DNA from: JANTGF01 sp033791445
Lineage (GTDB): Bacteria > Bacteroidota > Bacteroidia > Bacteroidales > VadinHA17
NCBI GenBank assembly: GCA_033791445.1
Contig: JASJGS010000191.1
Location: 1 to 33,335, forward strand
Direction of reading: 5' to 3'
Length of the DNA: 33,335 bases
Shown: piece by piece, positions 23,097-32,669 of the stretch
Position numbering within the stretch: the first letter of the stretch is position 1
Layout: each line of letters begins with the position of its first letter
Notes under the pieces: generated by a model
The model's input: only the letters and a program-made list of their open reading frames with translations
Told to the model about the DNA's origin: nothing
Databases searched by the model: none
Translations under genes and position numbers: made by a program

Positions 23097-25631
23097 TTAA
23101 AACATGAAAAATAAGCTTCCTTTAATACCCCAGCGAGGAGCATCTTCATATAGATAGGTAAGTCGATGAAAAACTTGTATTCGCAATACTTTAAATATAT
23201 TTTCAACTCCGTAGCTAATTTCAATAAATGGCTTACCCTTCTCAAAAACCCTGTATGTGGTTAGAGGTACTCCATCTAAAGTAGTCTGTGGCAATATTCC
23301 CTGCGGATTGCTTTCCGGATCGTAGAACCTATTCTCCATGCTTAATGATCCGTACACCATATTGGTGGAAGCTACAGCCCGAATCTTCAATTTTTTAATA
23401 AGCGGTATTTTCCCAAGGATTGCGCCTTCGAAATTATAGAAAAACCTTAAACTTACATTTTGATCTGAAACAAATTCAAGAAAATTCATCGTATTGAATG
23501 ACTTTTCTGAATATATAAAAGTCTCATTACCAGGCAAAATTTGCAACATCGGGTAGGGTAACTGATTAAATACTTTTATCCCTTCAATTTCATATTTGAA
23601 ACGCCCTAAGGCAAAGAGTTTAACCTTCTGATTTATTTTTAAAGAAAGTAAATGATAGTTAAAATCACCTCCCAGGAAATCTTTAATCCCAAAACTATAG
23701 GTCAGAGTAAACATAGGAGCCCTCTGGGATTCAATACCTATCCTGGTATTATTACTTATAACTACCTTTTCTTTGGGTGCATATCGGGAAACAAATGTAA
23801 ATCCTGTTGAAGTAATCTCAGATTTCCTTGCTGTTTTCGATTCGTCAACAAAATACTCAAAAACATAATTCCCTAATGGGTAGAAATAATCCCTATTGAA
23901 AGCAATTTTTTGATTAAATCCTGGAAAAAGATCAGATTCAATCCAGATGCGGTAAAGCTCTTTTTCCCTCATTTTGTCAACTAAACCCAACTGTGTGGAA
24001 AGAGCAAACATATTGTTTATTTCATAAAACCTGTCTATAACCCCTAGCCCTTCAACATCATCCTTATATGTTATACCTACTTTTGTCCAGTATTTTCTTG
24101 AGAGAAACCTTTCAACAGTAGCACTATATTTAAACTTATTATCCTTTGTTCCATAAGCACCATAACCCTGAAGCACCCATTTTTTACTAAAATCAACATT
24201 CGTTCTGAATCCCAACCGGAATCGATTTCCTTCAACGTCATTTCTTCCGTAAATCAATAAATAGGGACCTATCTCAAAACCTCCAATCCGGTAATATCCA
24301 TTTACAAGGGTTTCAATTACATCCACATATGTTTTTACTCTTGGAAAATTATTTATTGAGTCAATGCTATTATAGATATTTTGATCTATCTGGCTCAATT
24401 TCTCAGGTCTTTTAAGTTGCCAGTAGTCCTGATCATGGTCATTTGCATCGTACTTATACTCAATCTTATCACTATAGAATTTTATATCCTTTGGTTTATT
24501 AATATCATAGTTATTATTTACTATGTATAATCTAGCTACAACCCCAATAGTACTATCAAATGCCTGACTAAAATCAGCAATTACTCTAGTCTTTTTAGGG
24601 ACCCATATATTACTGTCAATAAAAAATAGGTCTTGTTGAACTTTGTATTTATCTACAAAATTCAAATCGGCATTCTTACCTATGTCAACAACAATCCGTT
24701 TTAAGGCAAATACTTCATCCTGAATCCATATATTACCTGAAAATACTACATCATTGGATCTTTTTGGTAAAACCCTGATTTCAAAGCATAGTTTATCGTC
24801 AATATACACACTATCAATGAGATAATACTTATAATAGGAGAACGCTCCATTTGCGATGGGAGACATCACATTTTTATCCAATATTTTAACCCAGTTGTTG
24901 TTAAAATTATAATCATGGAAACTGGTACCTACTATTTGTGCAACAAAATCTGAGACATGTTCAATTCCAACCCCTTTTACGTGACTTCCTTTAATAACCT
25001 CCTTTTTCCTCTCAGGGTCTTTAAGGTAATAAATATCTGAAAAGGTTTCAGTAAACAACATAGGCAAAACAAGGCTTCCATCTTCACCAGCGGATACCAT
25101 AAGGCTATCAAACAAAGGTTTAAAATTTCGCATTGATTTCCTTTGTTTAAAACTATCGCTTATATTATTTAATGCAAGCTCAGTCCTGGTATACGTTTCT
25201 GTTTCATATGCATCAAGATTAGAAATATTTAAACTCTGTTTATTTTTAATTGCTTCCCTAATAATTCTATGGGCAGGATTTTCGCCTGGCGTTACAGATA
25301 CTTCAGGAATGCTTATGGTAGAAGGGGTTAACTGAAAATCAAGCCGTATCAGATCTTTGTTAATAACTGCTTTTGCCTTGGCCAAATAACCCACACAGGA
25401 TACTTTCAGGGAATCTATGGGTGTTGAGAATTGAAGGCTAAATTTCCCGTCGAAATCACTGATAGTTCCAATTGTGGTATCAGGAAAATATATATTTGCA
25501 AAGGGTATGGGCTCATTTGTAGATGCATCGGTGATTTTCCCCTCAATAGTTCTTTTCTGGGAATAAAGTTGCCCTATTGCACAAAAGGCACAAAACAAAA
25601 ATATTATTATGAAACTTAATATCTTTCTCAT
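23097..25631 (-). CDS. DUF5686 / carboxypeptidase-regulatory-like outer-membrane protein
   Basis: An 844-residue outer-membrane protein. A signal peptide (to about residue 24) is followed by a CarboxypepD_reg-like beta-sandwich at about 27-112 (IEGKITDASTNEPIPFANIY and TISDFDGKFSLQF). The rest is the DUF5686 region: a mixed domain from about 115 (ENPAHRIIREAIKNK), then from about 440 a barrel of alternating strands ending in Phe-Met-Phe, the C-terminal signal for barrel insertion. Such proteins are restricted to Bacteroidota, resemble TonB-receptor-like barrels, and have no established substrate. It starts 55 bp after the GH84-like gene; no terminator is seen between them, so co-transcription is possible. 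Confidence 0.88.
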   Translation of the reverse strand: MRKILSFIIIFLFCAFCAIGQLYSQKRTIEGKITDASTNEPIPFANIYFPDTTIGTISDFDGKFSLQFSTPIDSLKVSCVGYLAKAKAVINKDLIRLDFQLTPSTISIPEVSVTPGENPAHRIIREAIKNKQSLNISNLDAYETETYTRTELALNNISDSFKQRKSMRNFKPLFDSLMVSAGEDGSLVLPMLFTETFSDIYYLKDPERKKEVIKGSHVKGVGIEHVSDFVAQIVGTSFHDYNFNNNWVKILDKNVMSPIANGAFSYYKYYLIDSVYIDDKLCFEIRVLPKRSNDVVFSGNIWIQDEVFALKRIVVDIGKNADLNFVDKYKVQQDLFFIDSNIWVPKKTRVIADFSQAFDSTIGVVARLYIVNNNYDINKPKDIKFYSDKIEYKYDANDHDQDYWQLKRPEKLSQIDQNIYNSIDSINNFPRVKTYVDVIETLVNGYYRIGGFEIGPYLLIYGRNDVEGNRFRLGFRTNVDFSKKWVLQGYGAYGTKDNKFKYSATVERFLSRKYWTKVGITYKDDVEGLGVIDRFYEINNMFALSTQLGLVDKMREKELYRIWIESDLFPGFNQKIAFNRDYFYPLGNYVFEYFVDESKTARKSEITSTGFTFVSRYAPKEKVVISNNTRIGIESQRAPMFTLTYSFGIKDFLGGDFNYHLLSLKINQKVKLFALGRFKYEIEGIKVFNQLPYPMLQILPGNETFIYSEKSFNTMNFLEFVSDQNVSLRFFYNFEGAILGKIPLIKKLKIRAVASTNMVYGSLSMENRFYDPESNPQGILPQTTLDGVPLTTYRVFEKGKPFIEISYGVENIFKVLRIQVFHRLTYLYEDAPRWGIKGSLFFMF

Positions 25632-25686
25632 TAAAAAAGATGAAAATCATAAATTATTGGGCAAATTAGAATAAAACCAAAATCAA

Positions 25687-28314
25687 CTATTGAAGAGAAT
25701 CACTTGACTCAGAATATGCCTCCAGAATTCTATCTTGATATTCTTGCAATTCATTTATTAATTTTTGGTTATCTGAGATTTCTTCTTTCAGGTTATTTAA
25801 CAATACTTCAATTTTACTTACATATTCAGTTCCCTTGTTGTATTGTTTAGAATTCCATTCATCATTTACCAGTTCAATTATCTCCTTTAAGGAGTAATAC
25901 GCATCATTAAATTGAATAAGATGTTTTGCTGCCTCAACACCAAATTGAGAAACCAAAACCTTCCACAATGAAAACTCAGGATCATAAGCACCCGTATTCC
26001 ATTCAAAATCAGCTACAGTTGCGTACTTAATTTTATATATTTCAGAAGAGGCTGAACCATTAACATACAAATGAGGGCCATCAACCTTATTCTGGAAGTC
26101 ATCTGGCACTAACACATCGTATGGTTCAAATAAGTTACACAACTTTACTTTACCAGGATAATAGGCTGGGTATCCCCCATATTTCCCATCCAGACTCCTT
26201 GCATACAAAGTATTGTCCCAAATCATAGGCTTCTTACCAATCAAATTAGTATACCTGGCAAAATCCGCTACATCATAGCTAAGTGACCGAACTGTATGGC
26301 CTGTCCATATAATAGAAACGTCAGCTGGTATGCCTGGCATCAAATCTTTAAAATAGTATTCTGCTTTACCTCTACTCCTATCTATAAATTCATTCAGATA
26401 CCAGGGTGGACAATACTCAAATCGAATTGGACCATAATTATTTCTCACCCATGCATGGAGATCATTAATCACATATGAATGAGCATCCTGTAGATTAACA
26501 AAACGTGATTTATCTTCTTCTGAATAAAGAACATAGTTTTTTCTATTATCTCCCTCGTGCGGCATAAAATCATCAGCCATTAACATTATCGTTTTGGCAC
26601 CAGCATCCAGGCCAATTTTATAAACATTTTTTAATTTTCTTAAACTATGGGGGTCTGAATGGACAAACTCTCTCTTTTGTTCAACAGAAATGGAATCAAC
26701 ATTCATTTCATAACCGAAATGATAATAAGGATTCACCATAATGCCCAGGTCAATTACTCCTGTTTCCATACATTTCCGGCCAGCATTCTTTACACCATTT
26801 ATATACAAATCATCAGGATTATACCACTCTTTCCGACCTTTTGTCTGACCATATCCAACATAAGCTTTATTGAATTTGAGTAAAGTCATTCGATCAATAG
26901 AGTTTATGTCTTCCTCCATTTCATTTGGGGTCTGCCAGGATGAAAAAAGGTATGATCTTCCTGTAAAGTCAGGAAAATCAACGATAGAGGCAGTTTGTAG
27001 CTGATTCTTCTCAATATCAATAAGCTGAACCAAAGTGGTTGCTGCATAATAATCACCCACAGCAGAATTCCCAGCAAGAATTACAACATTTTGATTTGTA
27101 TTAAAGGATTTAATTATATATCCCTGTGATTTATCCTTTATCTTATCCAGATCTATTGAATCCTTCAATTTATTGTATAGAAGAGTATGTCCTACACTAA
27201 GAACAAGCCCCTGAAAGTTACCTGGGATTTGTCCGGAAAAATCTATTTCAATATTACCCAAGCTAGACTCCAATTGCAAATTTTCCTGGACTTTTTCAAT
27301 TTGCTTTTTTAATAATTGTGCAGCCATTAAAGTTTGTTTACTTGCATCCAGAGGAACGCTTATTATTGGAGGGATTATGCCAGCCTCAGTCTCTTTGAAC
27401 ACTGGAACTAGTCTTGACTCTTTCACTTGTTTCGGCATGGGAACAAGCAATAAAGTAGGAGAACAAAGGGAATCAAAGTAGGGTTGAAATCTTTCAAGTG
27501 CTGTAAAATTCCACTTTGAATACTTAAATTCAATATTATCCACCCACATAGTACCGGTTCCCTTTAGACCAAGAAAGATTCTCACATAAAAGGTCCCATC
27601 CGGTAAATCTCCTTCAGAAAATGGATAATTATAGGTTCGGCCCCTTACCTTCCCCCAATCTAAAGTATCAATATGCCAAAAATTCGAAAATGAATATGCT
27701 TTAAAGCTTGCATCCATAGTAGATTTTTTATACGGATTTAACAGCATACTTTCAATCTCAACCTTGTTTTTATCGTAAAATTGAACTTTGACATTTACAG
27801 CATCATATAGACGTGTTCCAAGGCGACCTGCGTTTGGGTTAATATTTTGCAACTTCACATCATAGTTAAACAAATAATTACCAGGAATCACCCTAATAAA
27901 TTCGCTAAGAATACCTTCTCCCGGATCATCCGTTTCATTTGCGTGACGACGAGAAACCTTTATTGCATGCTGTCCGTGGCTAACATCTTCTTTAGAATAA
28001 AGATCCAGGCTTGTATCAACCCATTCAACCGATCTACCAATTTTTGTCCAGCCCTTAATATTGGCAGAACGATCATCAGAGTCTTTTAAGAAGTATTTCC
28101 CTTCTTCAAAGGATGGATTTACAACAAGGTTTTCCTTATCAAACTGATTGCTTCTTACCCGCAAAGGAATAGATTGAGTTTCAAAGGCAGACCATTTTTT
28201 GGCTACTTCGTCAATATCTTCACTTCGTTGGCAGCCAATAACAAGACCAATCAATCCCAATATTATCAAAAGGGTCAATTTTGATATAGAGAAATATAGA
28301 AATCTAAGTTTCAT
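25687..28314 (-). CDS. Diverged GH84-like (beta-N-acetylglucosaminidase superfamily) lipoprotein
   Basis: An 875-residue lipoprotein: leader with lipobox LVIGC and Cys28. Residues 60-270 look like a carbohydrate-binding jelly roll (NLVVNPSFEEGK; TMWVDNIEFKYSKW). Residues 285-450 match the N-terminal GH20b/GH84 alpha-beta domain (GNSAVGDYYAATTLVQLI). The catalytic barrel (about 450-780) has the Asp-Asp pair at 581-582 (MLMADDFMPHEG), IIWTGHTVRSLSY near 668-680 and MIWDN at 697-701, all GH84 landmarks. The segment after WDN lacks the usual second Asn-Asp pair, so specificity may differ. The last 90 residues are coiled-coil-like. Probable surface or periplasmic hydrolase of N-acetylhexosamine-containing glycans; no SusC/SusD pair is adjacent. 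Confidence 0.82.
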   Translation of the reverse strand: MKLRFLYFSISKLTLLIILGLIGLVIGCQRSEDIDEVAKKWSAFETQSIPLRVRSNQFDKENLVVNPSFEEGKYFLKDSDDRSANIKGWTKIGRSVEWVDTSLDLYSKEDVSHGQHAIKVSRRHANETDDPGEGILSEFIRVIPGNYLFNYDVKLQNINPNAGRLGTRLYDAVNVKVQFYDKNKVEIESMLLNPYKKSTMDASFKAYSFSNFWHIDTLDWGKVRGRTYNYPFSEGDLPDGTFYVRIFLGLKGTGTMWVDNIEFKYSKWNFTALERFQPYFDSLCSPTLLLVPMPKQVKESRLVPVFKETEAGIIPPIISVPLDASKQTLMAAQLLKKQIEKVQENLQLESSLGNIEIDFSGQIPGNFQGLVLSVGHTLLYNKLKDSIDLDKIKDKSQGYIIKSFNTNQNVVILAGNSAVGDYYAATTLVQLIDIEKNQLQTASIVDFPDFTGRSYLFSSWQTPNEMEEDINSIDRMTLLKFNKAYVGYGQTKGRKEWYNPDDLYINGVKNAGRKCMETGVIDLGIMVNPYYHFGYEMNVDSISVEQKREFVHSDPHSLRKLKNVYKIGLDAGAKTIMLMADDFMPHEGDNRKNYVLYSEEDKSRFVNLQDAHSYVINDLHAWVRNNYGPIRFEYCPPWYLNEFIDRSRGKAEYYFKDLMPGIPADVSIIWTGHTVRSLSYDVADFARYTNLIGKKPMIWDNTLYARSLDGKYGGYPAYYPGKVKLCNLFEPYDVLVPDDFQNKVDGPHLYVNGSASSEIYKIKYATVADFEWNTGAYDPEFSLWKVLVSQFGVEAAKHLIQFNDAYYSLKEIIELVNDEWNSKQYNKGTEYVSKIEVLLNNLKEEISDNQKLINELQEYQDRILEAYSESSDSLQ

Positions 28315-28346
28315 TGTTATATGTATATTTCAATTATTTTCGAGTA

Positions 28347-28378
28347 TTAAGTTACTTATATTTCAGATAGGATTCAAA
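28347..28378 (-). promoter_or_regulatory. Weak candidate promoter of the GH84-like gene
   Basis: On the minus strand TTTG (28378-28375), 20 bp, then TAACTTAA (28354-28347), matching six of eight positions of TAnnTTTG, and 32 nt from the ATG at 28314. Confidence 0.3.
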
Positions 28379-28612
28379 AATTATCTCCATCAGTCTTCAA
28401 ACTTACATATTAAATTTAAAATTTTGATTATATCCTATTTTTCTCAAATATATAACACTTACATAAACACCTGTATTCCTACACATTACAAAACAATTCC
28501 ACATATAAGTCTGTATTTCAAAATAAATATTTTCTCTTCAAGCAACCATTTTCGGTTTTATTTCATCTATATGTTGAATGGTTTTCATACCCGTTTACCC
28601 TTCATAATAATC

Positions 28613-28668
28613 AACCCTAAGATTTAACACAGGGTTCTCAGAACCAGGGATTATCCCTGGTTTTTTTT
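28613..28668 (+). terminator. Intrinsic terminator with overlapping upstream repeats (possible attenuator)
   Basis: The terminator is AACCAGGGA (28642-28650), loop TTA, TCCCTGGTT (28654-28662), then eight T (28661-28668). Upstream, AACCCT (28613-28618) can pair with AGGGTT (28631-28636), and GGTTC (28633-28637) with GAACC (28641-28645). The three hairpins share bases and so exclude one another, the layout of a transcription attenuator. It lies 88 bp before the sensor kinase ATG and no gene leads into it from the left. Confidence 0.6.
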
Positions 28669-28756
28669 ATGCCTATATTCGAACTTTAAGCATAATAGGA
28701 TTTTATCATTGGAAATTATCAGATTTTGAACTATCTTAAAAACAAATTCTGCCAGC

Positions 28757-31700
28757 ATGCTATCCCTGGAAAAACATTGTTGCCTGTTTTTGTTATTTAG
28801 TCTTCTCCTATGTATAGATGGGAATTCACAATCATTTCATTTCAGACATCTCACTATTGAAGATGGCCTTTCGCAAAGTACTATTAACTGTATGTTCCAG
28901 GATAAGAAGGGATATATGTGGTTTGGTACCCAGGATGGATTAAATAAGTATGATGGGTATAAGTTTGAAATATTACGAAACGATCCGAGCGATACCAATT
29001 CGATTTCCCATAGTTGGATCTGGGATGTTTTTGAAGATAGCCACTCGTATCTTTGGATTGCAACCTGGAATGGACTTACTAAATACGACCCAAGAAATGA
29101 TAAATTCACACGCTTTTTCCAGGATGAGAATAATTCCCAGAGTATCCAGGGAGATAGACCCACGTCAATTTGCGAAGACGAAGAAGGCAATATCTGGATC
29201 GGAACCTGGGGAGGAGGACTGAATTGTTATAATCCTCAAACAGGAATTTTCACTCACTTTCGTATGAAAAAAGGAGACTCTGTAGGAATAGCTGACGATT
29301 TTATTCGTAAAATATTTATAGACAGTCAAGGAAAATTATGGATAGGTACCTGGAATGGTTTATCCCGTTTAAAGAAAGAAAATGATGGGGAATATAATAT
29401 TCAAAATTTCCGCCACAATACCGATGATCCAAATAGTCTGAGTTCAAATCAAATAACCTGTATCACTGAAGATAAACAAGGACATCTTTGGTTTGGAACC
29501 TTTGGCGGTGGTCTCAATAAGCTAGATCCGGCTACTAATAAATTTAGACATTATAAGCACAATGACAGGGAGCCTGGGAGCCTGAGCAGTAATGACATTA
29601 GTATGCTATTAATAGATAGGAAGAGTAATTTATGGGTCGGTACTATCTCTGAAGGACTGAATTTGTTTATTAATACAGATGAAAGCTTCTTGCGAATTCT
29701 CAATAATTCAGATGATGAAAGCAGTTTAATAGGTGATAATGTTTACTCCATTTATGAAGATAATTCAGGCCTTTTATGGATTGGTGCAGGAGGGCTAAAT
29801 ATTTATAATCGAGACCAAAACCAGTTTAAACACTTTGTTCATAACCCAAACAATCAAAATAGTTTGAGCAATAACAAAGTCACCTCTTTCGAAGAAGATT
29901 CCAATGGTGATATTTGGATTGGAACGGAAACGGGTGGATTAAATCATTTCGATCCCATCCGGAACATATTTACATCCTTCTCCTACCAAAATAACCAAAA
30001 TTCCATAAGTAGCAATAATATTAGTGCTGTAGTTGAGGATGATTATGGAAATCTCTGGATATCAACAAGGGGTGGTGGAATTAATAAATATAACCCTACA
30101 TCCAAAAGCTTTAGCCAATATTTAGAACATGGACTAATTCCGGAATCAGAAGGTATGAATTATGTAAACGGAATACGATTTGATAGCCTGGGAGCTTTGT
30201 GGTTGGCAACGTATAATAAAGGCCTAATTAAATATGATGTTCTCAATAATCTGTATTCTAAATATACCAGTTCTGTTGATCCAAAAAGCATTTCAGGAGA
30301 CTACTTATTGAGAATATATATTGATAGTCAGAACAGAGTATGGATTGGATCCTGGGGTGCCGGACTTAGTCTTTATAACAGAGAGAAAAAAAGTTTTACA
30401 AGATTTTTGCATAACCAGGACGTTCCTGAGTCAATTTGTGGGAACATCATTCACACAATATATGAAACCAGTATTGGGAACGCAAAGACACTTTGGGTGG
30501 GTACAAGCAGTGGACTGTCCTACATGAATATAAGTGACTCAATATCTAATAGTTTCGACCATCTCTTTATTAAAGATGGTCTTCCAAGCAATGTTATTTA
30601 TGGGATTCTGGATGATAATGCCGGAAACCTCTGGATAAGTACAAACTATGGAATCTGCAAATACAACCCAAAAACTAACTTATTTAAAAACTATGATTAT
30701 AAGGATGGTTTGCAAAGCAATGAGTTCAATGCGGGTGCAAGTTTTAAGTTAAAGAATGGCGAATTGCTTTTTGGAGGAATAAACGGGTTTAATTCATTTC
30801 TACCTGATAGCATTAAGGAAAGTGATTATTCACCCAATATTGTATTTACAGCTTTCAACATATTTGATCAACCCCAGAATGTAAACCAGTTTGTAGATAC
30901 TACCCAAGCAATAAAACTGGCGTTTAAGGATAACTTTTTTTCATTTGAGTTTGCGGCCCTTGACTTTTCTCAACCTGCAAACAACAAATACAAGTATTTT
31001 ATGGAAGGAGTTGACAAAGAATGGATTGATGCAGGAACCAGAAGGTATGTAAGCTATACAAATATTGATCCCGGAAGTTATACCTTCAGGGTAAAAGGTA
31101 CTAATAGTGATGGTGTTTGGAGTTCTAATGAAGCTTCTCTAAAAATAACTATTACACCACCCTATTGGCAAAAAATATGGTTCCAGATACTTTTTGTGTT
31201 AGTCTTTTTACTTACTCTGTATGCTATTCATAGATACAGGTTAAACAGATTACTTGAAATTGAACGACTGCGCATTCGTATAGCCAGTGATTTACATGAT
31301 GAAATTGGATCGGCACTTACCAGAATAGCCATCCATTCTGAGCAAATTCAAAGCAGTAAGGATGATAATAGAATTCATACATCTTCCAGGAAAATTGGTG
31401 TGATAAGCAGAGAAGTAATTTCAACGATGAGTGATATAGTCTGGTCAATTGATGCCCGCAACGACTCACTGAATGATTTGCTGGATAGAATATATGATTT
31501 CACTCACAATACACTTGCCGTTCAGGATGTAAAAGTATCCTTTTCGCAAAGGGGTTTGGATAAAAGCAAAAAAATCAAAATCAATTTTCGACAAAACATC
31601 TATTATATACTTAAAGAAGCCATAAATAACATTGTAAAACATGCATCTGCAACAGAAGTGAACATTGTAATCTTAAATGATGAAAAGAATTTCACCATGC

Positions 31701-31855
31701 AAATTAGCGACAATGGAATTGGATTTGATCCCACTCAAAAAAGAACTGGGAATGGCTTAAAGAATATGCAAATGAGAGCTAAAAGAATTGGTGGAGAGCT
31801 GAGCATGGACACCGACAAGGGAACGAATATAAAACTGATTATGAAAAGATTATAA
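28757..31855 (+). CDS. Double-propeller sensor histidine kinase (Reg_prop, Y_Y_Y, HPK7/NarX-type)
   Basis: A 1032-residue membrane kinase. A signal peptide (to about residue 25) precedes 13-14 Reg_prop blades carrying W-[FILV]-[GAS]-[TAS] cores (first WFGTQDGLNKYD, last WISTNYGICKYN), i.e. two seven-bladed propellers to about residue 690. A Y_Y_Y domain (YFMEGVDKEWIDAG; YTFRVKGTNSDGVWS) and one transmembrane helix at about 805-825 follow. The cytosolic part has a HisKA_3-like DHp with His847 in SDLHDEIGSAL and an HATPase with EAINNIVKHA (N box), DNGIGFD (G1) and GNGLKNMQMRA (G2). Unlike the hybrid sensors of Bacteroides polysaccharide loci, it has no receiver or AraC output; the partner is the response regulator 63 bp downstream. 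The periplasmic ligand is probably a glycan fragment or other small molecule, by analogy. Confidence 0.95.
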   Translation: MLSLEKHCCLFLLFSLLLCIDGNSQSFHFRHLTIEDGLSQSTINCMFQDKKGYMWFGTQDGLNKYDGYKFEILRNDPSDTNSISHSWIWDVFEDSHSYLWIATWNGLTKYDPRNDKFTRFFQDENNSQSIQGDRPTSICEDEEGNIWIGTWGGGLNCYNPQTGIFTHFRMKKGDSVGIADDFIRKIFIDSQGKLWIGTWNGLSRLKKENDGEYNIQNFRHNTDDPNSLSSNQITCITEDKQGHLWFGTFGGGLNKLDPATNKFRHYKHNDREPGSLSSNDISMLLIDRKSNLWVGTISEGLNLFINTDESFLRILNNSDDESSLIGDNVYSIYEDNSGLLWIGAGGLNIYNRDQNQFKHFVHNPNNQNSLSNNKVTSFEEDSNGDIWIGTETGGLNHFDPIRNIFTSFSYQNNQNSISSNNISAVVEDDYGNLWISTRGGGINKYNPTSKSFSQYLEHGLIPESEGMNYVNGIRFDSLGALWLATYNKGLIKYDVLNNLYSKYTSSVDPKSISGDYLLRIYIDSQNRVWIGSWGAGLSLYNREKKSFTRFLHNQDVPESICGNIIHTIYETSIGNAKTLWVGTSSGLSYMNISDSISNSFDHLFIKDGLPSNVIYGILDDNAGNLWISTNYGICKYNPKTNLFKNYDYKDGLQSNEFNAGASFKLKNGELLFGGINGFNSFLPDSIKESDYSPNIVFTAFNIFDQPQNVNQFVDTTQAIKLAFKDNFFSFEFAALDFSQPANNKYKYFMEGVDKEWIDAGTRRYVSYTNIDPGSYTFRVKGTNSDGVWSSNEASLKITITPPYWQKIWFQILFVLVFLLTLYAIHRYRLNRLLEIERLRIRIASDLHDEIGSALTRIAIHSEQIQSSKDDNRIHTSSRKIGVISREVISTMSDIVWSIDARNDSLNDLLDRIYDFTHNTLAVQDVKVSFSQRGLDKSKKIKINFRQNIYYILKEAINNIVKHASATEVNIVILNDEKNFTMQISDNGIGFDPTQKRTGNGLKNMQMRAKRIGGELSMDTDKGTNIKLIMKRL

Positions 31856-31866
31856 TAGGTATAAAT

Positions 31867-31884
31867 ATCCCATACATATGGTAT
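31867..31884 (+). promoter_or_regulatory. Palindromic operator candidate, site 1 (upstream of response regulator)
   Basis: ATCCCAT-ACAT-ATGGTAT, two inverted 7-bp half-sites with a 4-bp spacer, ending 34 bp before the response regulator ATG. It matches site 2 (32652-32669) at 15 of 18 positions and 17 of 20 when the two preceding bases are included. NarL/FixJ regulators bind as dimers to such heptamer pairs, so autoregulation is plausible. Confidence 0.55.
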
Positions 31885-31918
31885 TTTTAGTTTTCATATT
31901 TAAAAGTAATTTGCGTGT

Positions 31919-32548
31919 ATGATTCAAGTGGCAATAATTGAAGATGATCAGGTGATCAGGGAAGGCATAGAGGAATACATCAACTACCAGCCTGAAATGA
32001 TATGTGATTCCGCTAAAGAATCAGTTGAATCTTTCCTGGCAATATTAAACTCTGAGAACATTCCTGATGTAATACTCATGGATATTGGATTACCAGGCAT
32101 GTCTGGTATAAGTGGAATTAAAATTTTAAAAGAAAAACATCCTCAGATCAATATCCTGATGTTTACAGTTTACCATGATTCACATAAAATTTTTCAATCC
32201 TTGTGTGCTGGTGCCTCTGGGTACCTGCTAAAAAATGTACCCTTCCCCGAAATAAAAAAAGCCATTGAAATTGTTCATGATGGAGGTTCCTTAATGTCAC
32301 CCCAGATAGCCCGAAAAGTAATTGATCATTTTCAGGAAAACAAGAAAAAAACAAAACCTTCCCCCCTCACTGAAAAGGAAAAAGAAATCGTTTTAGGCCT
32401 GGTAGATGGTTTAAGTTATAAAATGATTGCCCAGGAAGGCTTTATTTCTCTTGAAACAGTCCGCAGCCATATTAAAAATATCTACAAAAAGCTTCATGTT
32501 CACTGCAAAGCTGAAGTTATTAAAAAATCTCTGAGCGGGGAAATATAA
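31919..32548 (+). CDS. NarL/FixJ-family response regulator
   Basis: A 209-residue regulator with a receiver domain (1-120): acidic pair at 9-10 (IEDD), phosphoacceptor Asp55 in LMDIGLPGMSG, Thr83 in MFTVYHD and Lys105 in GYLLKN. The C-terminal LuxR-type helix-turn-helix is about 145-205 (LTEKEKEIVLGLVDGLSYKM and ETVRSHIKNIYKKLHVHCKA). HPK7-type kinases pair with this class, and the kinase gene lies 63 bp upstream, so they form one two-component system. The short gap between them holds operator site 1 and a partial -7 (TAATTTG at 31907-31913) almost touching the ATG, so an extra leaderless or very short-leader transcript is possible. Confidence 0.96.
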   Translation: MIQVAIIEDDQVIREGIEEYINYQPEMICDSAKESVESFLAILNSENIPDVILMDIGLPGMSGISGIKILKEKHPQINILMFTVYHDSHKIFQSLCAGASGYLLKNVPFPEIKKAIEIVHDGGSLMSPQIARKVIDHFQENKKKTKPSPLTEKEKEIVLGLVDGLSYKMIAQEGFISLETVRSHIKNIYKKLHVHCKAEVIKKSLSGEI

Positions 32549-32651
32549 GCTGATTTTGCAGTGTAAAACTCATAAGAATTTCTTCTGGTAAATCCGTTGA
32601 GATATTTTTAACAATATCCAATTATTCTCCAATCCAAACTTATTGATGCAT

Positions 32652-32669
32652 ATCCCATAAACATGGGAT
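32652..32669 (+). promoter_or_regulatory. Palindromic operator candidate, site 2 (upstream of DUF4412 gene)
   Basis: ATCCCAT-AAAC-ATGGGAT, a perfect 7-4-7 inverted repeat. Its last base is the first base of the -33 box of the promoter at 32669-32699, the position from which an activator normally contacts RNA polymerase. Confidence 0.6.

Larger units (their letters stand above)
28315..28756. other. Divergent intergenic region between GH84-like and sensor kinase genes
   Basis: The 442 bp carry a weak minus-strand promoter candidate and a strong plus-strand terminator preceded by overlapping short inverted repeats. A plus-strand frame of 142 codons crosses the left part but has an unnatural Ile/Phe/Tyr/Asn-rich composition and is not accepted. 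No complete plus-strand promoter was found for the sensor kinase. Confidence 0.5.

Noticed and set aside
28199..28627. Plus-strand open frame of 142 codons ending near the terminator
   Set aside because: It overlaps the start of the GH84-like gene in antisense, and its composition (Ile, Phe, Tyr, Asn) is that of random AT-rich DNA.
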